Part shown: piece by piece, positions 24,301 to 37,253 of the stretch
Layout of the letters: each line of letters opens with the position of its first letter
Numbering within the stretch: the first letter of the stretch is position 1
DNA from: Phylloscopus collybita
Taxonomy: Eukaryota > Chordata > Aves > Passeriformes > Phylloscopidae
Direction: 5' to 3'
DNA: 64,000 nt
Assembly: GCA_027886175.1 (NCBI GenBank)
Contig: JAJNNQ010000026.1
Span: 18,568,001-18,632,000, forward strand
Program-made: the position numbers and the translations under genes
The notes under the pieces: generated by a model
Databases searched by the model: none
The model's input: the letters and a program-made list of their open reading frames with translations, nothing else
What the model was told of the DNA's origin: nothing

Positions 24301-27300
24301 ACTAGGCATCATTATTTGTGAAGCTCTCACATCTCTTTTTTTGGTTGCCACCTAGGCAGAATTTCAGAAAGTATTTGTTGTACCTAGCTTTCTTTAATCT
24401 TCAGAACAGATGAGGCTGGAACCTGACAGGTGAGAGAAAGGCTTGGGCAACTGCAAAAGTGGGTGGATATGGATGGCAGTTTGCCAAGCCTCGACACAAT
24501 CAGACTAGAGCAGAGAACTTGGAGGAGGGTAAAGAAGTGGGTTATGTGAATTCTCAGCTGAGATACTGCTGTTCTGAGGCAGGATGGTGTTTATTCAGTA
24601 AATGAGCTTCAAGTCTGGGAAAGACTGCAGCTGTGTGATCACACTGCTTAGTTGTTGCCACACAAAAGGGCTTCTTGAAAGTTTGTGACACACAAGGCCA
24701 GCTAAAAAATTCAAACAAAACATGGAAATAAATAATTACTTATTAGGAGGATCTGTGGTTCAGAGGCAGCATGAAAATAGTGAAGACTAAAATGAATGGG
24801 AAACTTAACAATGTATTCAGGGATGAGAGTCTATTAGGATTTCTGATGCAAGATAATACAGAAAGAGAAAAAGAATACTATAGCAAGAAAAGAGGAAAAT
24901 GGGAACTTAACTTTTCTCTCTTAATTATCTTCAGAAAAACATCTTTAATTAATAAATAGTTACAACAGTCTTCCAATATTTTTTTGCATTGATTTTGTTA
25001 CAACTGCCTGTCCTAATGAATAGCAACCTAACCCATTAAAAATTTCTCCAAATATGCGTAAACCCATGACAGGGCAGAAAGCTGGATAATAAAGGGACTA
25101 ATGGAATAATTATTGTAGTATAATAATAAAGCGAATAAATAGATCACATAAGTGAGGAATATGCATTTTTTATCTGTGTGGTATTTAGATTTCTCTAACA
25201 TGGTATTTTCTCTGACAGCTTGAAAGGTGGAAAGTACAGTATCACATTGTCTCTAATTTCCTGCAAGATAAATCTGAATACATCTGTTGAAATTGTAATT
25301 GTAGTTTGCTAAGAAAAATATCATCCAAATCTACAATTACTGTTACTTCATATAGTATTTCATAAGACTTCAGTAAAGTCAAAGACTTTAAGAAAACCAT
25401 GGTCTCCTGAGAAGCTTCAATAACCAACAGCAGAAAATCTATTTTATAGCAGGGTTTCATAATGGTTTTCTAAGCCATTGACTTAAGAAAGACCTTATAG
25501 TTTCCTATAGTCTCACATGGACTGTGACATAAAGTAGACCCAAAAAAGGAATTCTATAACTTGACTTTTTTTTTTCTTTTGGAATAAAAAAATTATTATG
25601 GTATGAAATAACAAGTTGATACTATCTATTTTGCATAGGATGCTATGCTGTTTATTACTATAACAACAATCCTCCAGTGTTTCATTAACCTGGGGACAGC
25701 ATTTGTGTTACTTGATTCCCTTTCTTTTCTTACAGTGAAAAATGGTTTGCCAGGTTTTGCCCTGTTATTAATACTGCAGCTGTTCTACTGTTTAACGCAC
25801 ATGGTGTTTTGTACTAATTTAGTAGAAAATAAGTTCAGAAGAAAGAGCTTGCATTGCTGCCAAGTTTTGCAATTATTTTAACTGCTGGGGAAAATTATAT
25901 TTTGCGCATCTGAGATGTGAATTTTGTAAACAACACATATGATCCATCTGGATGAGCAGCAAACTGGCGGCATCCATCTTCTCTCCAGAACTTCAGAAAT
26001 TTGATATGTAATCTCCTCAAGGATCAGGCCTGTGAATTGGCTTGATGTTCTTCACTCTTTTCAGCACTAGGATGGACAAAAAGTCTTTTTCGGCCCATAA
26101 TGTCTTTTTTCCAGTGACCCACTAAGTACCTGAATTAGTCAAAGTAATCCTGAGTCCCCTAGAACATCCAGCTTGCTTACATCAGTCAGCTGTGTACCAG
26201 AGACTGTATTCACAGGCTTTTCACAATGGATTCTATGTTTTCTATCTTCTTTTATACCATTGACTCATGTAAGTTTGTGTAGTAGTGTGGTTCTACATTT
26301 CAACTGCATATTGCATGTGTTAGATGAAAATTCTTTAGTTTTAGTTTAAAAGAAAATCTCCAACCTGTTGTTGTCTGATAATTTACAGATTTTTTTTTTT
26401 TTGATCTTACACTGTGAGAAAATGGAAAGTAGGTATTTCTATTTTATATGATTCACTTTTTATAATAATTTATCATATCTCCCTCCAGGAGTCTTCCCTC
26501 CAGCAGGAGTGTTGTTATCAATTCAGTTCTTCTTTTAAAGAAGCTCTTTTGTTTCTGTGTTCCTCCCTACCACCTATGTTATTTTAATGTTTTTATTATA
26601 ACTTTACTGATGTAGAGGTCAGGACCATACACAGTATTTCTCATAGGTACTGAGTTTACACCATGGCATGATACTAGTTTTATGTTTTGTTCTTTATTTC
26701 TTTCTAACACGCTATTTGAGTTTCTGATCACTCTTAAGCAACAAATTAAATTTTTTGTAAGACTATCTCTGTGGCCCATTTCTTTGGCAATAAATAGCTA
26801 GTTGGTTTCGGTATTTTGCTTTTTTTTTTCATTACTTTTTCAGTCTGTTTTGTTATGAATTTATTGACGTAGATTTTTTCCTGATACATTAATTCCCAGT
26901 CAGCTGTTATCATAGGCAATTCTTCTAATCAGCTTTTCTTTTAATAATCTATCCCCTTTAAAAATCTATCCACTTACTCCTTAATGACTGTATTCATATC
27001 TTGATATTCTGTTACTACCAGCTTCTAAATAGGTGCCTTTGAACAGTCTCTATACCAACCACATTTTTATCTTTTAACCAATTGTTTAAAATATTATTTA
27101 AATAAATCTGTTATACTTCTTCAAAAGTTAAAATATTATAATAGTGCATTTCTTTAACTTTTAAATTTGTTAGATGATATGAAATTTGAGTATATTACTT
27201 TCTTCAAGCATCACATTCTGTACCAAATCTTATGCCAAACTGAAGACAAAACTCCCTTCTGGTGTGTTCTCTCATTAATCACTTCAAGGAGTCATAAATA

Positions 27301-28587
27301 GGAGACATAAATGTCACTTCCAATGGACTGTTATGAAGTCCTCATATGCCAGCCAAATCTTTCATTAATATTGTCTCTGACTTCTTAGGAAATTGTTCTC
27401 ATTGTTACTATTATGGGTGTTTAGGCAAAATATTTTCCTTTATCTATACTGCCACGAGTTTCAGTATGCTTGGTTTCTGTGTTCCTTGTTGATGTGGATA
27501 ATATATAGTTAATATGATTTGATGTATAGATCCTTTCCTTTCCTGATTTAACCTGTATTCTGTTTCTCTATAAATACTCTGTCATCCCATTCATTATCAC
27601 CTTCTAGTAAATGTTTGAGATGCATGATAAATATTAATTAAAAATACTGTTATATAATATCTTTAAATGTCTACATGATAAAATGAATTCATGACATATG
27701 TAGGCTTCTGTCTGAATAAATTGACTTCTAAACTCTTTGAAAACTGGATTTGATCACTGCAGCCTAGACTTTTTCATTCATTGCACATTTTAACTGTGGA
27801 ATGCTTTGGACTATATAAAACTGAGAGACAAAAATAATTTCAGTGGCTGGATAAAATGGCTAAATTTAACACATCTACTGGCATTATCTTATAGAACTGA
27901 AGTGAGTCCCTCAAAGTGAAATTCACTCAGGCAACCATAGAAGCTGATGCTTGTTTTGAAATATTTCTTCAGAGGGTTATCTATTAGGCAGGATTTGTTC
28001 CCTGAGTCTTGCAAGTCCCTGTGCTCCAGCTATCACCTATAGCAGTTATGTCCTTTACAGAGCCTCTCCCATCCTCAGAACACTACACAAATACTAATAA
28101 TATTCCATAAGTCCATCTGAGGTAGAGGTATGTACTATTAAACAGTTTTTCATTACATGATTAGATGTTCTGACAGTGCAAAGCACTGTCTGAAAATTGT
28201 ATAAACTTTTTCTTGTTCATTTGGGGATTGTTTCAGATATTTTTTAACATTTTAACTATTAAATAAGTGACTTTTTGGTTTCTTTCAAAAGCAAAAGGAA
28301 AAAGTATTCAACAGGCTTTCCCAAAAAATTTAGGAATATTCTTGATGATAAGAAAAATTGTTGGATGCAAAAGATTGAATCTATCCAAGAGAAAAGGACA
28401 TCTTATCAGGTCAAACAGATTTTAATTTTTTAAAAAAGGTTCACTGAAATCTTTTTTATCAGTGGTATTTGTTGATAAATCTAAGTATTTGAGTAAGTGC
28501 TGAATCCTTCTGTCCATGAAAAACTACAATTCTTCTGAAGATAAGCCAAGAAATTCATACTATCTACAGCTGAGGAAAGTAGTGAAT
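21364..28587. other. Intergenic, no gene recognised
   Basis: AT-rich DNA. It holds a short (AAC)n tract at about 22420-22437, a 19-bp tandem duplication of TTTTATCACAAGAAAATTA at about 22534-22575, an ATT/AAT-rich stretch at about 22608-22672, and an AAAT microsatellite near 24288-24301. The open frame at 25645-25881 is hydrophobic but unremarkable. No coding gene is supported. Confidence 0.55.
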
Positions 28588-28889
28588 TATCGATGTTGGA
28601 CACAAAGGAGGAGACGCGAGTTCATTCAGAAGGCTGCTGGACTCCCAAGGAGGGAGCCAGAGGTTTATTGTCCAAACCTATTTTATACCTTTTCACAAAG
28701 CACCCACCTTAGAGGTGGGACCCCTGGAACCATTGGTCACCTGAAGAGACCATCACGTGAAGTCCCTCCCATGGGAAAGTGTGTGGAAAAACATCTTAGC
28801 TTACAAATAGCATGACCTTGCTTAGCAGTTCTGTCCTGGGAACAGAATTTCCAGAAACCAAAACATGGCAGGCACAAACCGTGGCAACA
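28588..28889 (-). mobile_element. Solo LTR with perfect 6-bp target duplication
   Basis: On the minus strand the element begins TGTTGCCACGG at 28889 and ends about CAACATCGATA at 28588. Exact GTGAAT repeats flank it (28582-28587 and 28890-28895). The last dinucleotide is TA where CA is expected, which a single C-to-T change would explain. AATAAA lies on the minus strand at 28669-28664. The length of 302 bp and the six-base duplication suggest an ERVK-like LTR. If the boundary is instead at TGTTGG (28594), the six intervening bases need another explanation. Confidence 0.65.
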
Positions 28890-28907
28890 GTGAATATTAA
28901 AAATAAG

Positions 28908-28984
28908 TGAAAATCGAAATGGAATGACACAGAAAAGATTAGCATGGCTTCCACTCAAAGACTGCCTGCAAGTTCATGGACAGA
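28908..28984 (+). pseudogene. U6 snRNA-like pseudogene
   Basis: The segment ACAGAAAAGATTAGCATGG at 28928-28946 matches the invariant U6 core ACAGAGAAGATTAGCATGG with one difference. The ACAGAG box itself is altered to ACAGAAA. Upstream GAAAATCGAAATGGAATG resembles U6 TAAAATTGGAACGATA, and downstream CTGCCTGCAAGTTCATGG resembles the region ATGACACGCAAATTCGTG. The 5' stem is missing or unrecognisable, and several substitutions lie in functional positions, so this is a retroposed or decayed copy rather than a working snRNA gene. It starts about 20 bases from the end of the adjacent LTR. Confidence 0.68.
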
Positions 28985-31900
28985 AATAAGACTATGAATT
29001 CCTTGAGAACAAATGACACTACTCACCTGAAGGAACCTTCTGAAAGGCAGGCTGACCAAAAAGAAATGAGAGAAATGGGGATGTTGGAGAGAAGGGGTGT
29101 TGAACACAAAGTGGACACAGACAGGTCTCAGAGGCTTGGAAGGGAAATATGAAGGCATGGAAAGCAAATGGACAGGCAACATTTAATACGATATTAAAAG
29201 CCACTGAAAGTTCCTAGGACAAGGACTGACTCTCTAAACTTTCAAACAGGCCTGGAAAAATTTGTTTTCAAATCTCTTGTTGGTCTGTCTCAATAAGGAG
29301 AGTCACCCTTTAAAAAATAACTTACTCTAATTTGTATTCTAATAATATATGGGCATTAAAGATTCATAGGGCCTTTGCTGTGCTTGCTTTCAGAAACAGT
29401 TGCTGGCAACTCAGCCTATACATTTGATCTATACATAAAACAAAACCCTTCAGGGTAGAAGCTGCAGCTTCTCTGTGCGATGATGTTTTTTAATCTTCCC
29501 TTGCAGTAAGAGTACATTGAAACATTAGGCATTTCACTGTGTAAGACATCATTTCTGTCCCTGGGCCAGGTAATGGAGTTTCTTGATAGCCTTAATGTTC
29601 TTAGGTGCTGTACACTGTCACTAAGCAGATAAGTATCTAAAGTAACAACCTGGAATAAAATCAGCACTTTTATCATCCAGATGAATTTATTTAAATAATG
29701 AGACTTTGACTGTGAGAAAGAAAATTGAGTTGAGAAAACAGTAAGATGGATACTTTTGTTTCTTGTCCATTAAGTCAAAGCTTTCATGCATAAGGCCTTT
29801 AGTCTATATTTCACTTTGTTCTTAAAGATACAACATAAATTATAGTCTTTCAACATTTAATGACTAGACTTGCATTATCAGCACAGTTATCAGCAATCTC
29901 AATTTTGTCATATGCTTCCTTGTGCAGATTTTTTGTAAATAGTATAAATCATTGGAAATGTTGATTTGAAATCTCTATGAGCAATCAATTTAGAAATGCT
30001 CATGATTTTTGTTCCCCCCCGCCCCCCTCGATATCTTAGTATTTTTCTGTACATGCGTAAAATATTTTATTTTTGCTGTGATTAGTATTTAGAAACTGGT
30101 GCCTGCAAGATGACAGACCTCATCAGAAGAACTAAACCCTCTCACTATAGTTTTTATAGCAAAATGCAGGTTTTTTGCCATCGTTGTGTGTGTTTTTCAA
30201 GCAGTAGAACTCAGCACGTGGGTTTTAGAACAATTTATAAATTAAGTGATCCACACATCCTTAGAAAGTGATTGCTGTCATGCTTTGCAGTAGACATCAT
30301 GCACTTACTACAAATTATGCTTCATTAACAAATATGGAAGAGTATATGTTAAAAGCAATGGTATTTCTTAAAGCTTTTAAAGGGTAATATGTCACTTGCT
30401 AATGCACTTGCTATAATTTCAATGTTTAGAGAGGACAGAACAGCAGCCTTAATACATATTACTATTGCAAATGAGAACAATGAAGTGTTCATAGATGCAT
30501 TGCAAGGAATTTGATTAAGAAAAAAAAAAAAATTCCAAGATTTCATTTGGACAGTTAAACTCTGTTGTTCATATGATTTTTGTGTTTAATTGAACTCATG
30601 GTTCCAGTAAACATTAAACTGAATCATTCTATTCAACAATATATAAAAACAGATGTTTCACTACACTCGTAGCAAATTTAGGAGAGATGTTGTAAGTTTA
30701 GTGAAAAATTTCTAGAGATGATAATCTGCTATTGAATATAATTGAGATAAGTTGAAGGATTAATTGGTTTCACTTGATCCACATTTGAAGTACTATGATT
30801 TAACATTTAAAAGAAAAATGGGGAAAAAAACCCCTATAGTTTTTCTGTTTAAGATCATAGGGGCTGAAATGAAATTTTCATGTTTGAATAGCTAAACTTT
30901 GCCTCCTAGTTTTGCATTGATGGAGACTGGTGGTGCATTGCATTGGTGCATTTGGTGGAGACTGACGTTTTGTTCCCACAAATCACAGTAAAAGTGGTTT
31001 CTTTCTTACTAAATTCTGCTCACTTTAAACCTTAGAAAAAAACCCTTTAAAATAGCTTTAAACAAATGTGTGTAAAAATTTTGCATTTCAATCTGCTGCA
31101 ACAGAAGCTGTCTGTAAAATACCATTGCAGTTACTGCCCATATGGGAATTCTGAGTCGTGAGACATTAAGGTCACATGAGTGCAGACTGGATTAGCAGTG
31201 AAGCTGGAAAGGGAATCAAAAGTCTTCTATTCCTTGATCAGTGTCCTGTTCAGTGGACCACAGCCTTTTATCCTTGCTGCTTCCACATGAGAATATATTT
31301 ATGTGCATTAGGGGTTTCCTGTATTTTGCTCTTCATGTTACTGCTTGAGCCTTTGTGACAGGGGGAATTTGATGGCACTTTCCACTATCCATCTATGTTG
31401 CGTGGCATCATTATAGTGAAAGCAGAGAAACATTGATTTATTTCTTCTCAAGAAAGAGCAAGAATTATGCTATATAATTTTAATGAAGCCCTGACAGGGG
31501 TCACTGACAACATCACAACCCCTTCACCTTCTCACCTCCCAGCAAAGTCAGAATTTAGGAAACCTCGCTTGCATTAACGGGTTGTGTGCTTAAACTGTAC
31601 CTAGAATGCTTGAGTACTGATGTATATTTGAACTTTTTGAAGGTATTGTCCTGGAAAGGGTTCTCCTCCCAAGAGCAGGAGTGAATGGGAGGTGCTACTG
31701 CCTCTGTGCTTTGATTTCAGTGGAGAGATGGGAAATAACAGCACTTTTCCCCAAAATTCTTGTGCTTGCCTGCTCTTTGGAGAAGAATAAATGAGAGCCA
31801 GATCTGCAGCAGGGGTGGCATTATCAGCTGATAAAAACTGTTGCTTTACCTCACCTTAGTCTGACCCCAGCTAACAGGAGTTTTTCTCTATTCTCCTAGT

Positions 31901-32018
31901 TTTAGGAAACAGCTTCAAAAGAGCATTTTAAACTTGCTTTTCAAAAACATGTCCAGCTCACATATCAGTTTGGCATGGTGGCCTGAGATGCAGGATTCCA
32001 CAGAGTACTCAGACCTAT
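28985..32018. other. Intergenic, no gene recognised
   Basis: Mostly AT-rich. A purine-biased stretch (G/A on the plus strand) lies at about 29040-29200. A C-run (CCCCCCCGCCCCCC) lies near 30013-30027 and an A-run near 30520-30533. No transposon ends or coding exon were identified. Confidence 0.5.
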
Positions 32019-32549
32019 TGTGCTAGTTTGAAAGCAAAACCAGTGAGACTCCAAGTGAGAAATACAATTTCATAGGAGAAAAGAGAAAAAAAAAAAAAAA
32101 AGTAAAATAAAATAAATGCAACCTGACACCCTGTTGGTTAGGGTGGTGGTAGCAGTCCAGATGAAGTGGTCTTGTTGAAGCAGTGATCCCATGGAAAGAT
32201 CTGGTAGCTCTTGCCCCCTGGGAATCCAGTGGGTAAAGGCTACTGTGCTGTCCCAAATCCCAGATTATATCCAGGTGGGAATGCTTGGCTCTTCTCCCTG
32301 TGTGGAGCATCTCACAATGGGCTGATATCATTCCACAGTCATGCAGGGGGTCCTTGACTGCCCATTAAACAGAGAGAGCTCCCAGAGGGAGTTACCTGTG
32401 AGTCATGGGCAGGACATTGATGGCCCATTAACAGAAGAGAGCCTGGAGGGAGGGGGCAAGGGAAACTCTGCCCCACCTGGTTTCAACAGCTCCTGAAGAT
32501 GGTGATAGAATACGTACTTTGGGCACATCTTACATTGTAACCTAGGACG
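32019..32549 (-). mobile_element. Solo ERVL-type LTR with perfect 5-bp target duplication
   Basis: The minus-strand element starts at the position of an ancestral TGTCCTAGG (now CGTCCTAGG, a T-to-C change) at 32549 and ends AACTAGCACA at 32019. Identical pentamers CCTAT flank it (32014-32018 and 32550-32554), which fixes both ends; five-base duplications are typical of ERVL. Internal segments are shared with the LTR at 12683-14024. An A-run with (AAAAT) units at 32087-32117 lies within it near the 3' end. No internal genes are present. Confidence 0.85.
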
Positions 32550-35500
32550 CCTATCTAAGTGTGCAAATACAAACCTAGCGTCAAACCAACTTTGCATGTG
32601 TGATGTAGGTGTAATTTAATATGCTAGGCATTTGTTTATCATTTAGATGTGATTGACTGTCAATAATACGGCACAGATGCACAGAAGGGAGAGGGAAAGG
32701 CAGTCTGGTGATTGAAACTTGATGGGGAGAGAAGGAGGGTGGCAGAGGAAATAATTGGTATTTCCTTAGATGCATAAAATCATCCTGCATTTCTTTATTC
32801 AGAGTGGAGTATTCCAGCTTCTCCCAGCACTCAATGCTTTACAGCATAGAAATGTGAATCCTAGGGATTAAACAGACTGAGAAATCCTTGGTGATAGGAT
32901 AGGGAGGAAAAGGAATTTCAATGCTATGTATGTGATAACTGTAGAACATATTTTTTCCTGAAGTAATTTCTGATGTAAAGGTTTTATTTTTGAATTCTAT
33001 ATTCTCTATGAATAAAGATTCATTGTAATGTCAGCAGAAAATTCTAATTTTAGGTGGCAGGGAATTTTTTCCACATTCTCTGAAATTTTAAAAAATTATT
33101 GTCATTATTGTTGAAACAATGAACAATGCCTCCAATATTTTAAGTGAACACAGTATGAACATCTGACAGCATATATTTTCCTAAGAACTGGGAAGGGATA
33201 TACACATCCTAACTCTCATTGGAATTGTTTTAAACTATCCCTGCTTATTCTGCCTGTCTCTATATCTCCTGCCTTAGCAGTCTCCAGTCTGTGCCTGCAC
33301 TCCAAAAAAAACCCCACAAAAACCTGCTCCTCCCCTGCCCTGTCCCTCCCATCACCACCCCCCGCCCCAAAAAAAAAAAAAAAAAAAAAAAAAGCTCCGG
33401 ATAGAACTGTTCTAAGAAAAAGACAGTGTTTATAATGCAAAGGCAAAAAAGAGCCAAAAAAGTCTTAAAGAAAAAGAGTAATTTCTGAAAGAAATTTTTA
33501 AAAAGGTACATACCTATTCTTTCAAAATAAAAGAAGGTGATTATAAGACAAGAAACATATTTTCATCTGCTGTTTATGAAGGGGTAGAATTTAGCACCAC
33601 TTATTTTTATCTCAGTGAAATATTGCTTCAAAGCTTTAAATTTTCTCATTAAAATTCTCAAAGTTTATAAAAAAAATATAACTTTCGCCATGGGAGCTTC
33701 TCAAAACCTCTAAGGGTCATGAGAAATTTCTTTCTCTCCCTTAATTCTATAGTCACAGTGAATTATCCAAAGAAATAAGAATGAAAAATTGTTTATAAAG
33801 CTGGGCAGCTGATGAAGTTTATTTTAGACACCTGTCTTCTTTTTTTGCTATAACCTAATAGAAACATTGACATTTTAAATTTTCAATTTTATTCAATTTT
33901 ATTTTACCTTAATAAGTATTCTTATTCTGTCCACGTAATCTCAGATTTTATGAACGTCTATTTTTTTTTTTGTTAAATATATGCACACCCTCATTCTGTG
34001 TAGACCTTTGTTTGCCTTCAAAATGCTTGAAATTTAATGGAATCCTGTATACTAGAGGGTAAAAATAATTGGAGAGAATTAGAAAAAGAGTATTTTAATT
34101 TCCATCAAGATAGTAAATGAAAGGGCTTCAGTTACAAGAAGCAGGTAGTGACTGTGGAAGAACAGCTGCTTGCTGTTTACTTTAATTAAAAAAGTTGGAA
34201 CAGCTAATGGATAATTTAGAAATAATTAGTTTTGAAAGTGATTGAATCACTATTTTGATTATCAATAATTGAACACAGAGATCCCAAAAGGGAAACTGGA
34301 AATTACGTTTCCATTCAATACTTTTTATTTTAACTCCTAAACTAGGAAAACTGTTGAATTATGTACGAAATACTGCTTGTGATTATGTTGTATGGTAACA
34401 TTGCTTTCTAAATACCAATGTTCAAACCACTACAATTAGGAGCTTCCTTCTAATTATTCTAATTTTTTCTTTAAAACATGATTAATTCAAATGAATTCAT
34501 AAAATAGTAGCTGCATAACAATAATTTTACACATTTAAAAATAATATTATTTTTACAGGAAGATATAATTTGCTTATAACCAAACTATCCTGCAATGACA
34601 CAGGTACAGCATACACCAAAGGGTGAAAGTCAAGGCCAAATTCAAGACTTGGAAGTTTCATATTTCTTATATATTATCCATTTCACTCTAAGATAAATAT
34701 CTATAAGATAATTGAGATGTAATAATTTTTTCTTTGAGCATTTCTGTGCTGTGGACCACTTTCTCTTGTTATTTTCAGAACTACATGGGAGGGGAGACCC
34801 ATGGGGGATTTGTGGGAAGAGCAAGGTCTTTCAGGTCCCTCAAGATATTCAAGAGATGTCTTCAACATCTAGGAGCCTTTGTGATGTCCATATGTTTTGG
34901 AGGCAAAGTACTTTTCAGATGAGATAGGGCAAATCTAAAGTCACAGACAGAATAGTTCCTGGGGGGCTGCACATTGAAATTACTCAGCCAGGTGTATGAT
35001 TTGCCTCAGAGGCCTGGCAGGGTCCCAAATTATGCCAAAAGTAGCTTGAGTTCACCCTGCTGTCTTGTTTATGCAGTTAGCATCAAGCATAAAGAGATGC
35101 AAAACAATATTTTCATTAAAAATATTTTAGATCTCTTTTTCCCCTAAATATATTTGATGAAGGAACCTTTTCAGCAGGTTCCTTTCCAGCAGGGAAAGTC
35201 AAGCCTGACTAGTCAGCCTCAGGTTTTTCTGACTTTAACCAAATTCCATTTGAATCACTAACATTACTGTGTAATAGTCAGCTTATCATGGAGAACAAGT
35301 AGCCTGACTTGCCTTTTTTTGGTTTCTAATGGTAGAAAACATCATTAGCCTGAAGCTATGTTTCTTGTTAAAATGAAGACTTTCTGACCATGACCTGATT
35401 TTTTTTCTAATTATTTATGTACATAATCATATTGCCTTTATAGATTATTCAATTTTGTATTACCAAAATGTAATTTAGAGTTATTATAACTTTGAAGCTG

Positions 35501-36147
35501 CTATTCCTGATATTCTATAAATGTGGTATCAGAACATAGATATGGACCATATTTCTTGTTACTGGAACTGCCTGAAGGGCTTGGAAAATGAGAGGAAGAG
35601 AGATAGGAGATCCTTCTTCCAGATTTGAAAAAGCATTTGGGTGTGTTTTTTTTTTGATACATGTTAAATGTGATTTAATTAGTGTTACTGCTATATGCTT
35701 TCTTGTCTCTTTGAATATTACTTTTTCTTTCTGCATTCTGCCTTTTGAAAATTATATGTGGCATACCAGGAGGCTGAGGTTTTAGTCATAATTCTCTCAT
35801 GTTCATAACAAGTTTTTATTCCTTGCTGTTTAAATCATACAGTATAAAGCCTAAGTTCTTTATTTCAAATTAGCAGCTTTGTCCCAGTTTTAAGTGTCTA
35901 GAGTGTTGTTCTTCAAATATATGAAGACTAGTAACTAGAAATGGGAAAATGTATCATTGTATAAATTATTGCACATGTGTGGCAGCTGCCATAAATGTGA
36001 GTTACTTCTGTATCACAGACGTTTGCTTTGGAAATAACCTCTGTGCTTTCTGTGCTGTGCAAGTTGATGTACTGAATTTAGTTTTAACCTTAACTTCTCA
36101 AGGAATAGTGAGTATTCAGTAGTGCTGGTACCTAAGATTAGTGATAG
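32550..36147. other. Intergenic, no gene recognised
   Basis: AT-rich. It has a 25-base A homopolymer at 33369-33393 preceded by a C-rich tract. A stretch at about 34140-34270 is dense in TAAT/ATTA homeodomain-like cores. An exon-like segment with AG before 34781 and GT near 34826 was seen, but it has no supporting similarity. Confidence 0.5.
33369..33393. repeat. A homopolymer (25 bases)
   Basis: This is an uninterrupted run of A following a C-rich segment (CACCACCCCCCGCCCC). It could be a retroposed poly-A tail or simple slippage. No parent transcript was recognised upstream. Confidence 0.9.
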
Positions 36148-36655
36148 TGGTCATAAAATCATTAAGCCTGGAAAAGACCTCCAAGGTCATCAATTCCAAT
36201 CTTCAACCAAACACCACCATGTCAACCAAACTACAGCACTGAGTGCCACATCCAGTTTTTTCTTTAACTTTTCCAGGGAACACTCCACCACTTTCCTGGG
36301 CAGCCCATTCCAATAGCTGTCAACCATTTCAGTGAAGAAATTCTTCCCAATGTCCAACCTGAACCTCTCCTGACAAGTCTTGAGGCCATTTCTCCTTGTT
36401 GCCTGGGAGAAGAGGTTGATTCCCACCTGGCTCCAACCTTCTTTCCTGTAGTTGTAGAAAACAATAACATCACCCCTCAGCCTCCTCTTTCTAGACTGAA
36501 CAACCCCAACTCATTCATCTGCTCCTCATAGGACTTGTGCTCCAGACCCTTTACCAGCTGCATTGCCCTTCTCTGGATACTCTGCAACTCCACAATGTCT
36601 TTCTTGTCATGAGGGGCCCAGAACTGGAGACAGCACTGGACCTGTGGCCTCATTG
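36148..36655 (-). mobile_element. CR1 LINE 3' fragment
   Basis: Read on the minus strand this gives the CR1 reverse transcriptase C-terminus (RLDIGKNFFTEMV, then YWNGLPRKVVE) without a stop for about 78 codons. It runs into a short 3' tail near 36148 with TCATAAAATCATTAAG, a decayed CR1 terminal repeat. Frameshifts occur further towards the 5' side, where ACTGGAGACAGCACTGGACC marks the typical upstream segment. It is 5' truncated and non-functional. Confidence 0.9.
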
Positions 36656-37029
36656 TTGGAAAAATAAAACAATTTTTTACAGATTCAATTAGGTTTTAGC
36701 AGAGGTGGAGGTGGTATCAAACCTGACTGACTTGCCCCAAAACCAGCTGATTGTCAGAGAGTACAATCAGCCCATTTTTAGGGAGTTGCCTAAGTACTAA
36801 TAAGGAGATAATAATTTTGTAGTACTGTAAATGTTTGGCCCAATCTGTAGAACAATTTCTAGGACAAGATACATGCTTCACGTTCTTACATGTCACTGCC
36901 ATATAGCTGTCATTTGTCTCTTCTTTTCAGGAAAGTATATGCCCTTTTATTTCCAGTTCCATTAATGAATCTGCCAGCAAGACAGTCATGGATTCAGTAG
37001 GGATGTTTATTTATTACACATGTTCTTTC

Positions 37030-37048
37030 TTTTTTTTTTTTTTTTTTT
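37030..37048. repeat. T homopolymer (19 bases)
   Basis: An uninterrupted T run after TTCTTTC, not associated with a recognised transposon end. Confidence 0.85.
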
Positions 37049-37214
37049 CCACTGGATGATGAAGGGAATGCTTAAGCATTGTTAAATATGTTAAATATAA
37101 AGACCCCTAAAATGGAGAATAAAACTTTGGGGTTTGTGTTCTTGTGGAATTTAGGCTATGTGAATTTGATTAAAGTTATCTACCTAGGTGTTGTGTGTTC
37201 CTGCCACAGCAGCA

Positions 37215-37215
<1 letters not shown>

Positions 37216-37252
<37 letters not shown>
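37216..37252. repeat. (TAA)n microsatellite
   Basis: About twelve perfect TAA units, likely polymorphic. Translating it gives an Asn run that has no coding meaning. Confidence 0.95.

Positions 37253-37253
<1 letters not shown>

Noticed and set aside
25645..25881. 78-codon hydrophobic frame resembling a membrane protein
   Set aside because: T-rich DNA yields Leu/Phe/Ile-rich chance frames; no splice partners or similarity.
33369..33393. A25 run as the tail of a retroposed gene
   Set aside because: The sequence before it is a C-rich simple tract without coding or RNA similarity.
34781..34826. Exon-like segment between TTATTTTCAG and GGTCTTTCAGG
   Set aside because: The donor is poor, and no neighbouring exon or known protein match could be found.
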